Positions 1 to 11,654 of a stretch of DNA of 64,000 nucleotides are shown in pieces. Position numbers and translations under genes: made by a program. Position 1 is the first letter of the stretch, and each line of letters starts with the position of its first letter. The stretch is from NCBI RefSeq assembly GCF_041262565.1, contig NZ_JBGCCJ010000001.1, positions 3,782,001 to 3,846,000 on the forward strand, written 5' to 3'. The notes under the pieces were generated by a model, which ran no database searches, had not been told where the DNA came from, and saw nothing but the letters and a program-made list of their open reading frames with translations. The DNA comes from Leifsonia sp. EB41 (GTDB taxonomy: Bacteria; Actinomycetota; Actinomycetes; Actinomycetales; Microbacteriaceae).

Positions 1-251
1 TGTTCTTCTTCGACCCGTACTGGATGGCCATCGTCTTCGTCGCGATCGGCCTGGTGATCTGCACCGCGATCACACTCGCGCCGCTCAGCCGCCGCAAGCT
101 CAACGAGGCCGTCGCCGAGCTCGCCCCTGCGGGGAGCAAGGAGGCCGAGGAGACGGCGAAGTACGACCAGCTCGACATCGCGAGCGAAAGCATTCCCGTG
201 ACTATTCCGCCGGGCGACACCGACGGCCCCACCAGCAAGGAGACCCGATGA
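1..251 (+). CDS. C-terminal end of a polytopic membrane protein (WecA/MraY-type transferase by position)
   Basis: The frame is open from base 3 and stops at 249-251, so only about 82 C-terminal residues are present. They show one hydrophobic segment, then a basic LSRRK stop-transfer stretch and an acidic, polar cytoplasmic tail of about 45 residues. In actinobacteria the gene directly before atpI is commonly an undecaprenyl-phosphate phosphosugar transferase, which ends like this; that identification rests on position, not on visible catalytic motifs. The stop overlaps the next start (ATGA), indicating translational coupling to the AtpI-like gene. Confidence 0.5.
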   Translation, partial: FFFDPYWMAIVFVAIGLVICTAITLAPLSRRKLNEAVAELAPAGSKEAEETAKYDQLDIASESIPVTIPPGDTDGPTSKETR

Positions 252-754
252 CCGACCACCAGGACGGCGCACCCGCCCCGCGGCCGGACCACACCCCGAA
301 GGCCACCCCTCAGCAGCCCACCTCGACCCCGGTGCTGAGGGACGTGCTGAAGTACGGCCTGATCCTCGCCGTGATCATCGCGGTGGTCGGGATGGTGCTC
401 GGCGGGATCTTCGCCGGCTGGGTCGGCGTCACGAGCGCGCTGATCGGCACCGTGATGGCCGCGGTCTTCCTCGGCATCACCGCGCTCAGCATCCTGATCG
501 CCAACCGCTTCATCGGCTCCGACCTGTTCGTCGGGCTGTTCTTCGGCATCGTGCTGGGCGGCTGGATCGTGAAGTTCGTGCTCTTCATCGTGCTCGCGAT
601 CCTGCTGCGCGACCAGCCGTGGATCAACCCCACCGTGCTGTTCCTGAGCCTGATCGCGGGCGTCATCGGGTCGCTCGTGGTCGACATGATCGTGGTGTTC
701 CGGTCGCGGATTCCTTACGCCAGCGACGTCACGCTGCCGGGGGACAAACGCTGA
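248..754 (+). CDS. AtpI-like ATP synthase accessory membrane protein
   Basis: 168 residues: a Pro-rich polar N-terminus of about 30 residues followed by four hydrophobic helices (about 35-55, 62-88, 93-120 and 128-150) and a short polar tail. Size, topology and position ahead of atpB match the poorly conserved AtpI/UncI-type proteins, which assist c-ring assembly or ion supply in other bacteria. No catalytic motif is expected or seen. It overlaps the upstream gene by 4 bases and is separated from atpB by 174 bases, so it may be co-transcribed with the upstream gene rather than with the ATP synthase genes. Confidence 0.65.
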   Translation: MTDHQDGAPAPRPDHTPKATPQQPTSTPVLRDVLKYGLILAVIIAVVGMVLGGIFAGWVGVTSALIGTVMAAVFLGITALSILIANRFIGSDLFVGLFFGIVLGGWIVKFVLFIVLAILLRDQPWINPTVLFLSLIAGVIGSLVVDMIVVFRSRIPYASDVTLPGDKR

Positions 755-928
755 ACCTTATCCGATTCGTTACCGGTTGAAAACTCTTGTAGAGTTGTCA
801 GTGATCCCCCACCCGTCGCGCCCACGTAACGCCGGAGCGCAACTCATATCGGGTGTCCACCGTTCGTCGTCGCGAGAGCTTTCCAGCTCGACGCCCCGAA
901 ACAGGAGATAGCGCTGTTAGCTAACGCT
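755..928 (+). promoter_or_regulatory. Leader/promoter region of the atp operon
   Basis: This 174-base gap holds no ORF. Candidate elements are TTGAAA at 777-782 with a weak AGTGAT 17 bases downstream, and a TAnnnT-type hexamer TAGAGT at 790-795. A small hairpin (GAGCT-TTCC-AGCTC) lies at 876-889 and an AGGAG Shine-Dalgarno at 903-907. Which hexamer is the true -10 cannot be decided by eye. Confidence 0.35.
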
Positions 929-1726
929 GTGAACCTGCTGGTCCAGGCCTCAAGCTCCGATGGAGGAAGCTTCCAAGGCCCATCGATCAACGAGTTCTTC
1001 CCACCCACCCTGTTCACCATCGGCGGACTCGAGTTCAACCGCATCGTCGTCGTGCGCCTCATCGCGCTGGTCGTGCTGATCCTGGTCTTCTGGCTCGGCA
1101 CGCGCAAGATGACGATCGTGCCCCGCCGGTTCCAGTCGGTCGTCGAGATGGGCCTCGACTTCGTCCGCGTCAACATCGGGGAGGACCTGCTCGGCCGCAA
1201 GGACGGCCGCCGGTTCCTGCCGCTGCTGACCACCATCTTCTTCATGGTGCTGTTCTTCAACCTGACCGGCGCCATCCCGTTCCTCAACATCGCGGGCACC
1301 TCGGTGATCGCGCTGCCGTTGCTGCTCGCCGTCGTGGCCTATGTCACGTTCATCTACGCGGGCATCAAGAAGAGCCCGAAGAACTTCTTCAAGAACTCCC
1401 TGTTCCCGCCCGGCGTGCCGCCGTTCCTCTACATCATCGTGACGCCGATCGAGTTCATCTCGACCTTCGTCCTGCGGCCGATCACGCTGACGCTCCGACT
1501 CCTGATGAACATGGTCGTCGGGCACCTGCTGCTCGTCCTGTTCTTCACCGCGACCTCGTTCTTCTTCTTCGAGGTCGGCGGCTGGTGGGCGCTCTTCGGT
1601 GTCGGAACCTTCGCCTTCGGCTTCGCATTCACCCTCTTCGAGATCCTGGTGGCTGTCCTCCAGGCCTACGTCTTCGCACTGCTCACGGCTGTCTACATCC
1701 AGCTCGCAGTCGCCGAGGAACACTAA
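929..1726 (+). CDS. atpB: F1Fo ATP synthase subunit a
   Basis: 265 residues, five or six transmembrane helices. It carries the half-channel helix with the essential arginine (R190 in LTLRLLMNM) that faces the c-ring carboxylate, and the conserved NLTGAIPF and GTSVIALPLL segments. It forms the stator proton path of Fo. The start is uncertain: GTG at 929 lies 21 bases after the only good Shine-Dalgarno (AGGAG, 903-907), whereas an in-frame CTG at 914 is 6 bases away. GTG is kept as the conventional choice. First gene of atpBEFHAGDC. Confidence 0.95.
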   Translation: MNLLVQASSSDGGSFQGPSINEFFPPTLFTIGGLEFNRIVVVRLIALVVLILVFWLGTRKMTIVPRRFQSVVEMGLDFVRVNIGEDLLGRKDGRRFLPLLTTIFFMVLFFNLTGAIPFLNIAGTSVIALPLLLAVVAYVTFIYAGIKKSPKNFFKNSLFPPGVPPFLYIIVTPIEFISTFVLRPITLTLRLLMNMVVGHLLLVLFFTATSFFFFEVGGWWALFGVGTFAFGFAFTLFEILVAVLQAYVFALLTAVYIQLAVAEEH

Positions 1727-1999
<273 letters not shown>

Positions 2000-2030
2000 T
2001 CCTCTTTAGCCCATCCCGTAAGGAGGAACG

Positions 2031-2600
2031 ATGCTCAACAGTGTCGTGATCGCCGCGGCGGAGGAGCACCCTAACCCGCTCATTCCGCAGTGGCCGGACA
2101 TCATCGCCTCGCTGATCTGCTTCATCATCATCCTGTTCTTCTTCTGGAAGCTGGTCCTTCCGCGCATGCGGAAGCTCCTGGATGAGCGTGCTGAGGCGAT
2201 CGAGGGCAACATCGCCAAGGCCGACGAGGCTCAGCACAAGGCCGAGGCGCTGCTCGAGGAGTACACCGCGCAGCTCGCCGACGCGCGCGCCGAGGCGGCC
2301 AAGATCCGCGAGACGGCCCGCACCGACGGTCAGAAGATCGTCGCGGAGGCCAAAGACAACGCCACCGCAGAAGCCGCGCGCGTGACCGCAGCCGCCCAGG
2401 CCCAGATCGAGGCGGAGCGCCAGGGCGCGCTCGTCTCGCTCCGCGGCGAAGTCGGCTCGCTCGCGATCGACCTCGCCTCCGGCGTCGTCGGCGAGGTGCT
2501 CACGGACGACAAGAAGGCCCAGGCGATCGTCGATCGCTTCCTGGCCGACCTCGAGTCCGCCGACGCCCGGAAGGCCCAGGAAGCAGGGTCGAGCAACTGA
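2031..2600 (+). CDS. atpF: F1Fo ATP synthase subunit b
   Basis: 189 residues: one N-terminal transmembrane helix (about 25-42) followed by a long charged, Ala/Glu-rich helix (about 50-165) that forms the peripheral stalk dimer. Good Shine-Dalgarno (AAGGAGG at 2021-2027). The stop shares a base with the next start (TGATG), coupling b to delta synthesis. A free b subunit is seen here, unlike the b-delta fusion of mycobacteria. Confidence 0.95.
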   Translation: MLNSVVIAAAEEHPNPLIPQWPDIIASLICFIIILFFFWKLVLPRMRKLLDERAEAIEGNIAKADEAQHKAEALLEEYTAQLADARAEAAKIRETARTDGQKIVAEAKDNATAEAARVTAAAQAQIEAERQGALVSLRGEVGSLAIDLASGVVGEVLTDDKKAQAIVDRFLADLESADARKAQEAGSSN

Positions 2601-3391
2601 TGGGAAGCGCCTCCAGAGAAGCACTGGCCCGATCCGTCTCGGCGCTCGCCGAGCTCGGGTCCAAGGCCGATCTGGCGACGGCTGAAGACCTGTTCGCCGC
2701 AGGACGAGTCGTCGCAGACTCCGCCCAGCTCCGTGCGGTCCTCAGCGACCCCTCGGCGTCCGCCGAGGGCAAGACCGCGCTGGTCCAGCGCGTCTTCGCG
2801 TCGCTCTCGGCGCCAGCGGTCGAGCTGCTGACCGTCGTCGCCGGCGAGCGCTGGTCCGGCCAGGACGACGTCCTTGCCGCGATCGAGGAGCTCGGCATCC
2901 GCTCGATCGCCGCCTCCGCGCCCCGGAACGTGGACATCCCTGGCGAGCTCTTCGCATTCGGAGGCGCCGTGACCTCCGACGCGGGGCTCGAGCTCGCGCT
3001 CCGCAGCAAGCTCGCAGCGCCCGAGGCGAAGGCCGCTCTCGCCGAGCGCCTGCTCGCGGGCAAGGCGTCGATGCAGACCGTCGCGATCGCGCGCCAGCTC
3101 GTGCTGCAGCCGCGCGGCCGCAGCGTCCGCGAGTCGCTGCGCGAGGCCGCCCGCATCGTGGCCTCCCAGTACGGCCAGGCGATCGCCACGGTCGTCACCG
3201 CCACGCCGCTCCCGGCCGAGCAGGCCGAGCGCCTCCGCGCGAGCCTCGCCGCGACGTACGGCGACCTCAAGCTCAACGAGGTCGTCGACCCGGCGATCCT
3301 CGGCGGCCTGCGCGTGCAGATCGGCGACGACGTCATCGACGGAAGCGTCGCGTCGCGCCTCACCGAACTCCGACTTCAGCTCGCGGGCTGA
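2600..3391 (+). CDS. atpH: F1Fo ATP synthase subunit delta
   Basis: 263 residues, longer than the roughly 177-residue enterobacterial OSCP/delta but in line with actinobacterial forms. The extra length is an Ala-rich helical region. The C-terminal part contains the conserved VDPAILGGLRVQIGDDVIDGS-like signature (about 232-252). It links the b stalk to the crown of alpha3beta3. It starts one base inside the atpF stop. Confidence 0.95.
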   Translation: MGSASREALARSVSALAELGSKADLATAEDLFAAGRVVADSAQLRAVLSDPSASAEGKTALVQRVFASLSAPAVELLTVVAGERWSGQDDVLAAIEELGIRSIAASAPRNVDIPGELFAFGGAVTSDAGLELALRSKLAAPEAKAALAERLLAGKASMQTVAIARQLVLQPRGRSVRESLREAARIVASQYGQAIATVVTATPLPAEQAERLRASLAATYGDLKLNEVVDPAILGGLRVQIGDDVIDGSVASRLTELRLQLAG

Positions 3392-3424
3392 CCGCCCTAG
3401 AGAGAAACCCAGATAGGGAAAACG

Positions 3425-5062
3425 ATGGCAGACATTCAGATCAGCCCCGATGAGATCCGGGACGCGCTCAAGGACTTCGTCTCGAAGTACGAGCCGGCCG
3501 GCGCCTCCACCACCGAGGTCGGGCACGTCCTCGACGCCTCCGACGGCATCGCGCACGTCGAGGGCCTCCCCGGCGTGATGGCCAACGAGCTCATCCGCTT
3601 CGCGGACGGCACCCTGGGCCTGGCGCAGAACCTCGACGAGAACGAGGTCGGCGTCGTGGTCCTCGGCGAGTTCGACCAGATCGTCGAGGGCATGGAGGTG
3701 ACCCGCACCGGCGAGGTCCTCTCCGTCCCCGTCGGCGACGGCTACCTCGGCCGCGTGGTCGACCCGCTCGGCAACCCGATCGACGGCCTCGGCGAGATCG
3801 CCTCGGAGGGCCGCCGCGCGCTCGAGCTCCAGGCCCCCGGCGTGATGCAGCGCAAGTCGGTGCACGAGCCGCTCCAGACCGGCATCAAGGCGATCGACGC
3901 CATGATCCCCGTCGGCCGCGGCCAGCGCCAGCTCATCATCGGCGACCGCCAGACCGGCAAGACGGCCATCGCGATCGACACGATCATCAACCAGAAGGCC
4001 AACTGGGAGTCCGGCGACGTCAACAAGCAGGTCCGCTGCATCTACGTCGCGATCGGCCAGAAGGGCTCGACCATCGCCTCGGTGAAGGGCGCGCTCGAGG
4101 ACGCCGGCGCGATGGAGTACACCACCATCGTCGCGGCCCCGGCCTCCGACCCGGCCGGCTTCAAGTACCTCGCCCCCTACACCGGTTCGGCCATCGGCCA
4201 GCACTGGATGTACGGCGGCAAGCACGTCCTGATCATCTTCGACGACCTGTCGAAGCAGGCGGAGGCCTACCGCGCCGTCTCCCTCCTCCTGCGCCGTCCG
4301 CCGGGACGCGAGGCCTACCCGGGCGACGTCTTCTACCTGCACTCCCGCCTGCTGGAGCGTTGCGCCAAGCTCTCCGACGAGCTGGGCGCCGGCTCGATGA
4401 CCGGTCTGCCGATCATCGAGACGAAGGCCAACGACGTCTCGGCGTACATCCCGACCAACGTGATCTCGATCACCGACGGCCAGATCTTCCTGCAGTCCGA
4501 CCTGTTCAACGCCAACCAGCGTCCGGCGGTCGACGTGGGCATCTCGGTCTCGCGAGTCGGCGGCGACGCGCAGGTCAAGTCGATCAAGAAGGTCTCCGGC
4601 ACGCTCAAGCTCGAGCTGGCGCAGTACCGCTCGCTCGAAGCGTTCGCGATGTTCGCGTCCGACCTCGACCAGGCCAGCCGTCGTCAGCTCGCCCGAGGCG
4701 CACGCCTCACCGAGCTGCTCAAGCAGCCGCAGTACTCGCCGTTCCCGGTGGAGGAGCAGGTCGTCTCGATCTGGGCCGGCACCAACGGCAAGCTCGACGA
4801 GGTCGCGGTGGAGGACATCCTCCGCTTCGAGGCCGAGCTGCTCGACCACCTGCGCCGCAACACCGACATCCTCACCACCCTGCGCGACACGAACGTCCTC
4901 GACGACGACACCGTGTCGAAGCTCGGCGAGGAGGTCGACAAGTTCAAGCTCGAGTTCCAGACGGGCGAGGGCAAGCCGCTCGCCTCGGTCGGCCGCGAGG
5001 AGTTCCAGGCCAGCGCCGCAGAGGACGTCAACCAGGAGCGCATCGTCAAGGCGAAGCGCTGA
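3425..5062 (+). CDS. atpA: F1Fo ATP synthase subunit alpha
   Basis: 545 residues, normal family length. N-terminal beta-barrel (about 25-95), nucleotide-binding domain with Walker A GDRQTGKT at 173-180 and the alpha-specific [20 protein letters not shown] stretch, then the helical C-terminal domain. It carries the non-catalytic nucleotide sites and part of the catalytic interface. It follows atpH after 33 bases. Confidence 0.98.
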   Translation: MADIQISPDEIRDALKDFVSKYEPAGASTTEVGHVLDASDGIAHVEGLPGVMANELIRFADGTLGLAQNLDENEVGVVVLGEFDQIVEGMEVTRTGEVLSVPVGDGYLGRVVDPLGNPIDGLGEIASEGRRALELQAPGVMQRKSVHEPLQTGIKAIDAMIPVGRGQRQLIIGDRQTGKTAIAIDTIINQKANWESGDVNKQVRCIYVAIGQKGSTIASVKGALEDAGAMEYTTIVAAPASDPAGFKYLAPYTGSAIGQHWMYGGKHVLIIFDDLSKQAEAYRAVSLLLRRPPGREAYPGDVFYLHSRLLERCAKLSDELGAGSMTGLPIIETKANDVSAYIPTNVISITDGQIFLQSDLFNANQRPAVDVGISVSRVGGDAQVKSIKKVSGTLKLELAQYRSLEAFAMFASDLDQASRRQLARGARLTELLKQPQYSPFPVEEQVVSIWAGTNGKLDEVAVEDILRFEAELLDHLRRNTDILTTLRDTNVLDDDTVSKLGEEVDKFKLEFQTGEGKPLASVGREEFQASAAEDVNQERIVKAKR

Positions 5063-5088
5063 GCACGGATAGGTACTGAGGAAGACAC

Positions 5089-7477
<2,389 letters not shown>

Positions 7478-7478
7478 C

Positions 7479-7739
7479 ATGGCTGTCCTCACCGTCAGCG
7501 TCGTCGCTGCCGACCACGAAGTGTGGTCGGGCGAGGCGAGCATGGTCGTCGCGCGGACCGTGGAAGGGCAGATCGGTATCCTGCCCGGCCACGAGCCGCT
7601 GCTCGCCATCCTCGCCCAGGGCGAGGTGCGCGTGACCCTGAACGGCGGGGAGTCGATCCGGGCGCAGGCCGACGACGGCTTCCTCTCCGTGGAGAACAAC
7701 ACGGTCACGATCGTGGCCCGTCAGGCCGAGCTGGTCTGA
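7479..7739 (+). CDS. atpC: F1Fo ATP synthase subunit epsilon, short form
   Basis: 86 residues only. It contains the complete N-terminal beta-sandwich (motifs GQIGILPGHEPLLAIL and the closing VTIVARQAEL) but stops there. The C-terminal helical hairpin that in many bacteria inhibits ATP hydrolysis is absent. ATG at 7479 is chosen because AGAAGGAGAA (7461-7470) sits 8 bases upstream; a longer in-frame extension lies inside atpD. It is the last structural gene of the operon. Confidence 0.95.
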   Translation: MAVLTVSVVAADHEVWSGEASMVVARTVEGQIGILPGHEPLLAILAQGEVRVTLNGGESIRAQADDGFLSVENNTVTIVARQAELV

Positions 7740-7741
7740 CG

Positions 7742-8299
7742 ATGTCCGACCAGAAAGCCCCGCTCGAACGTCAGTTCGGCGACGTCCGCGTCCCCGTGCT
7801 GATCGTGACGGCGGGGCTTCCCGGTTCGGGCAAGTCCACCATCGCGGAGATCATCGCGGGCCGGCTCGGCGCGACGGCGATCTCGGTGGACCCGATCGAG
7901 GCCGCGATCCTCAAAGCCGGCATCGACTCCGACCAGCCGACAGGCCTCGCCGCATACCTGGTGGCCGAGCGGATGGCCGAGCAGGTGCTCGTCAGCGGCC
8001 ACTCGGTCGTCGTGGACGCCGTCAACGCCGTCGAGCCCGCGCGTCTGCAGTGGCGCGACCTGGCCCAGCGCTGCGGCGTGAAGCTGCGCATCGTGGAGAC
8101 CGTGTGCTCGGACGACGAGCTGCACGAGCAGCGCCTCGCGAAGCGCACCGGCCTGATCGCCGCGTACGCCGTCGAGCAGAGCATCGACGAGTACGTCGAA
8201 TGGAAGGGCGCCGCGGCGTCGCTTCCGCGGGTGACCCTGGACACTGCCCGCCCGCTCGGCGAGAACGTCGACGCGGCACTCGCCTTCCTGGCGGGCTGA
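7742..8299 (+). CDS. AAA_33/zeta-like P-loop kinase, small ATP-binding protein
   Basis: 185 residues. Walker A GLPGSGKST at 25-33 after a central beta strand, then a VSVD strand and an Arg-rich lid region (HEQRLAKRTG). This is the architecture of small P-loop kinases (AAA_33, gluconate-kinase or zeta-toxin-like). The substrate cannot be read from sequence. It starts 2 bases after atpC and is followed by yaaA with no gap, so it probably rides on the atp transcript. No antitoxin-like partner is adjacent. Confidence 0.75.
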   Translation: MSDQKAPLERQFGDVRVPVLIVTAGLPGSGKSTIAEIIAGRLGATAISVDPIEAAILKAGIDSDQPTGLAAYLVAERMAEQVLVSGHSVVVDAVNAVEPARLQWRDLAQRCGVKLRIVETVCSDDELHEQRLAKRTGLIAAYAVEQSIDEYVEWKGAAASLPRVTLDTARPLGENVDAALAFLAG

Positions 8300-9100
8300 G
8301 TGCTCGTCCTGCTGCCCCCGTCGGAGACCAAGCGCGACGGGGGAGAGGGGGAGCCGCTCGCCCTGAAGTCGCTCGGTTTCCCCGCACTGAACGCGACCCG
8401 CAGGGGCGTCGTCGCCGACACCGTCGCGCTGTCGCGCACCCCGGAGGCCGCGGCGAAGGCGCTCAAGCTGGGCCCGAAGCAGGCGCACGAGGTCCAGCGG
8501 AACCGCGGCCTGCGCCGGGCGGCGACGATGCCTGCGCTGCTGCGCTACACCGGCGTGCTCTACGACGCTCTCGACGCGCCGTCGCTGACCCCGGAGCAGT
8601 GGCGGTTCGCCGCGCGCTCCGTCGCGGTGCAGTCCGCGCTGCTGGGGCTGGTGCGCGCGGACGACCGGATCCCGGCCTACCGGCTGTCGTTCGACTCGCG
8701 GCTCTCGCCGGCGCTCAAGAAGCGCTGGGCCGCGGTGTGCGCCGCGGAGCTCGCGGCCGTCGACGGCGTCATCCTCGACCTCCGGTCGGAGGGCTACGCC
8801 GCGCTCGGACCGCTGCCCGAACGCGAGGGCGTGCACTACCTGCGCGTGCTCGCCCGGGACGAGAGCGGCACCGTTCGTGCGCTCAACCACTTCAACAAGC
8901 AGGCCAAGGGCCTGTTCGCGCGCGCCCTCATCGAGCGGGGCGAGGACTTCGCCTCCACGGACGCGCTGCTCGCCTGGGCCGCCGCCGAGGGCTACGAGCT
9001 GACGCGCTCGGCCGAGCGGATGGGCGAGCTCGACCTCGTCGTCCCGGAGGTCGTCGGGGTACCGGGGAAGCTCAGCGCGGTGCTTCGTTCAGCTGGCTGA
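8300..9100 (+). CDS. yaaA: YaaA/DUF328 family peroxide-stress protein
   Basis: 266 residues. N-terminal LLPPSETK and the C-terminal NHFNKQAKGLFARALI block with ERGEDF are hallmarks of YaaA, which binds DNA and limits oxidative damage by controlling intracellular iron in E. coli. GTG start directly abuts the stop of the preceding kinase. It is the last gene of the apparent atp read-through unit. Confidence 0.9.
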   Translation: MLVLLPPSETKRDGGEGEPLALKSLGFPALNATRRGVVADTVALSRTPEAAAKALKLGPKQAHEVQRNRGLRRAATMPALLRYTGVLYDALDAPSLTPEQWRFAARSVAVQSALLGLVRADDRIPAYRLSFDSRLSPALKKRWAAVCAAELAAVDGVILDLRSEGYAALGPLPEREGVHYLRVLARDESGTVRALNHFNKQAKGLFARALIERGEDFASTDALLAWAAAEGYELTRSAERMGELDLVVPEVVGVPGKLSAVLRSAG

Positions 9101-9399
9101 GCATCTGCTTCGGGGTGCGACGGGACGGTGGTGCTCCGCGCGTAAGTGAGATATGCTCATGTCACGAGAGAAGGGACATCCCCGCCAGTCCCGGCGCCGT
9201 GAACGCCGGAAGACCCACATACCAGTCGGGCCGACGCGCAGATCGCGGACACATCATACGGATGTGCCGAGTCCGGAACCGGTGTGGCGGCAGCACAGTA
9301 AGTTCCGCCTGCGGTCGGGCACGAGCGGACGCGCCGTCACCAGCGAGAACGGTTCCGAGATCGACTTCGCCGGCCCGACTCTCTCCTGCCCGCTGTGCG
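9101..9399. other. 299-base intergenic stretch with hairpins, no convincing gene
   Basis: It lies between yaaA and the end of tag. It shows two perfect inverted repeats: CCGGCG/CGCCGG with a 7-base loop at 9190-9208 and CACATC/GATGTG with a 5-base loop at 9250-9266. A TATGCT hexamer at 9152-9157 could start a short RNA. A 101-codon + frame (from 9153) crosses it, but its third-position GC is poor over the first half and it runs into tag antisense, so it is not called as a gene. Confidence 0.4.
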
Positions 9400-10026
9400 T
9401 CAGGTGGCGCGGAAGCAGCCCTCGAAGTGGTCGTCCACCATCCCGGTCGCCTGCATGAGCGCGTACATCGTGGTCGGCCCGACGAAGCGGAATCCGCGAC
9501 GCCGCAGCTCCTTGCTCATCGCCGTCGACTCCTCGGTGACCGCCGGGACGTCGTGCCACTCGCGCGGCCGAGGCCGGGAGCCGGTCGGGGCGAAGCCCCA
9601 CATCAGCTCCTCCAGCGGCACGTCGAGCGCGAGGGTCGCGCGCGCGTTCGAGATGGTCGCCTCGATCTTGCCGCGATGACGGATGATGCGCTCGTCGCCC
9701 AGCAGCCGCAGCACGTCGGTCTCGGTCATCGCCGCGACGCGCTCCGGGACGAAGCCGTGGAAGACCTCGCGGAACGCCGGCCGGCGCCGGAGGATCGTGA
9801 TCCACGACAGCCCGGCCTGGAAGCCCTCCAGGCAGAGCTTCTCGTAGAGTGCGCGGGGATCGTGCTGCGGCGTGCCCCACTCCTCGTCATGGTACCGCCG
9901 GTACTCGGGGTCGTTCGCCGACCACGAGCACCTGGCCCGGCCGTCGTCGCCGGTCGCGAGGGCCGCGCGCGCGACGGTCTCGGGCGGGAGGGAGGGCGTC
10001 GTCTCGGTCTGATCCGTCGTGCTCAT
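9400..10026 (-). CDS. tag: DNA-3-methyladenine glycosylase I
   Basis: 208 residues. Shows the TagI hallmarks: RCSW with zinc ligand C33, YHDEEWG with ligand H46, the catalytic-pocket LCLEGFQAGLSW (E67), and the C-terminal zinc pair HFEGC (H-x3-C). It excises 3-methyladenine from alkylated DNA. The ATG overlaps the stop of the upstream ogt-like gene (ATGA), so the two alkylation-repair genes form a coupled operon. Confidence 0.95.
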   Translation of the reverse strand: MSTTDQTETTPSLPPETVARAALATGDDGRARCSWSANDPEYRRYHDEEWGTPQHDPRALYEKLCLEGFQAGLSWITILRRRPAFREVFHGFVPERVAAMTETDVLRLLGDERIIRHRGKIEATISNARATLALDVPLEELMWGFAPTGSRPRPREWHDVPAVTEESTAMSKELRRRGFRFVGPTTMYALMQATGMVDDHFEGCFRAT

Positions 10027-10520
10027 GCCGCGAGGGTGATCCCCTCGTGCTCCAGCAGCCACAGCTTGGTGGGGATACCCTCGCCTCCGCTGTACCCGGT
10101 GATCTTGCCGGTGGACGAGAGGACGCGGTGGCAGCCGATGATGATGGGCACCGGGTTCGCCCCGACGGCGCCGCCGATGGCGCGCCCGTAGCCCGGGTGG
10201 CCGAGCGAGAGCCCGAGCTCGCCGTACGTGGTGAGTGTGCCGTACTCCAGCGACGTGAGGCGTTCCCAGACGGCGGTGCGGAACGCGGTGCCGGCCAGGT
10301 GGACGGGGACGTCGAACTCCCGCCGCGTGCCCGCGAAGTACTCCTCGAGCTGGGCAGCAGCCTTCTCGAGGACGGCGTCGCGGTTCTCGGGGAGGTCGTC
10401 GTGGGGGAGCACGTCGTCGCGTGCGATCGAGAGGGAGGTGACGGCCTCGCCGTCGCCGGTCAGCTCGATGCGGCCGATGGGGCTCGGCATCCGGAGGAGG
10501 GTGATCGTGGAACTGCTCAT
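10023..10520 (-). CDS. ogt: Methylated-DNA-[protein]-cysteine S-methyltransferase
   Basis: 165 residues. C-terminal domain carries the alkyl-acceptor cysteine C130 in IIGCHRVL and the downstream GKITGYSGGEGIPTK segment. The usual PCHRV has Gly in place of Pro. It directly reverses O6-alkylguanine damage by suicidal transfer. First gene of an ogt-tag operon on the minus strand. Confidence 0.92.
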   Translation of the reverse strand: MSSSTITLLRMPSPIGRIELTGDGEAVTSLSIARDDVLPHDDLPENRDAVLEKAAAQLEEYFAGTRREFDVPVHLAGTAFRTAVWERLTSLEYGTLTTYGELGLSLGHPGYGRAIGGAVGANPVPIIIGCHRVLSSTGKITGYSGGEGIPTKLWLLEHEGITLAA

Positions 10521-10652
10521 GGATCGACTCTACGGCCGGCCACCGACAGCCACTCGCGGAAATCGGACATCGGGGATAAGTCGTCTTCCGGCCGTTCCTG
10601 TGGAGGACTGATCGGTCGGAGCGCACCCCGGCCGCTGCCTAGACTCGACAGC

Positions 10653-11624
10653 ATGGCGAACATCGAATACCGCACCCTCGGCACCTCCGGCCTGGTCGTC
10701 TCGACCATCGGCCTCGGCTGCAACAACTTCGGCCGCGCGGGCACGGCCACCGAGACCCAGGAGGGCGCCGACGCGGTCATCGGCGCCGCCATCGACGCCG
10801 GCGTGACGTTCTTCGACACCGCCGACATCTACGGCAAGGAGCGCGGGCTCTCGGAGACGCTGATGGGAGCTTCCCTGCAGGGCAAGCGCGACCGGATCGT
10901 GCTGGCCACCAAGTTCGGCATGGACATGGCGGGCGCCAACGGCCCCGACTGGGGCGTGCGCGGCTCCCGCCGCTACATCCGGCTCGCCGTGGAGTCGTCG
11001 CTGCGCCGGCTGCGCACCGACTGGATCGACCTCTACCAGCTGCACACGCCCGACCCGGTGACGCCGATCGAGGAGACCCTGGCGACGCTGGACGACCTCA
11101 TAGCGGAGGGCAAGATCCGCTACATCGGGCACTCGAACCTCGTCGGCTGGCAGATCGCGGAAGCCGAGTTCACCGCGCGGCTCGCGGGGCACCCGAGGTT
11201 CGTCTCCTCGCAGAACGAGTACAGCCTGCTGGTCCGCGGCGCCGAGCGCGAGGTGCTGCCCGCGGTCAACGCCTACGGCCTCGGGTTCCTGCCGTTCTTC
11301 CCGCTGTACAACGGGCTCTTCACGGGCAAGTTCAGCCGCTCGGGAGGTCCGGCGGACAGCCGTATCATGATGATCCGCAAGCACCTGCTCGACAACGCGC
11401 CGTGGGACGCGATCGAGCGCTACCAGGCGTTCTGCGACGAGCGCGGCGTCACGATGCTGCAGGCGACCTTCGCGTGGCTGCTCGCCCAGCCGGGGCTCAC
11501 CAGCGTGATCGCCGGGGCGACCCGTCCCGAGCAGATCGTCGCCAACGCGGAGGCGGCGACCGCGTGGACGCCGACGGCGGATGATATTGCGACGATCTCC
11601 GCCATCTTTTCGTTCGAAAGCTGA
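10653..11624 (+). CDS. Aldo/keto reductase
   Basis: 323 residues, (beta/alpha)8 fold. Catalytic tetrad is visible: D and Y in FFDTADIYGK, K in VLATKFGM, H in YQLHTPDP. The C-terminal NADPH-binding SVIAGATRPEQI is present. Substrate unknown; related to general stress/L-glyceraldehyde-type reductases. TAGACT at 10640-10645 ends 7 bases before the ATG, suggesting a leaderless mRNA. A hairpin terminator follows at 11655. Confidence 0.9.
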   Translation: MANIEYRTLGTSGLVVSTIGLGCNNFGRAGTATETQEGADAVIGAAIDAGVTFFDTADIYGKERGLSETLMGASLQGKRDRIVLATKFGMDMAGANGPDWGVRGSRRYIRLAVESSLRRLRTDWIDLYQLHTPDPVTPIEETLATLDDLIAEGKIRYIGHSNLVGWQIAEAEFTARLAGHPRFVSSQNEYSLLVRGAEREVLPAVNAYGLGFLPFFPLYNGLFTGKFSRSGGPADSRIMMIRKHLLDNAPWDAIERYQAFCDERGVTMLQATFAWLLAQPGLTSVIAGATRPEQIVANAEAATAWTPTADDIATISAIFSFES

Positions 11625-11654
11625 GGTTCCCGCGCGACCACTGAGAAATACGGG

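Noticed and set aside
7742-9100. Zeta-type toxin-antitoxin module next to the atp operon
   Set aside because: The P-loop kinase has no small antitoxin partner and the following gene is clearly YaaA.
9153-9458. 101-codon plus-strand ORF after yaaA
   Set aside because: Poor third-position GC in its first half, no ribosome-binding site, and its end is antisense to tag.
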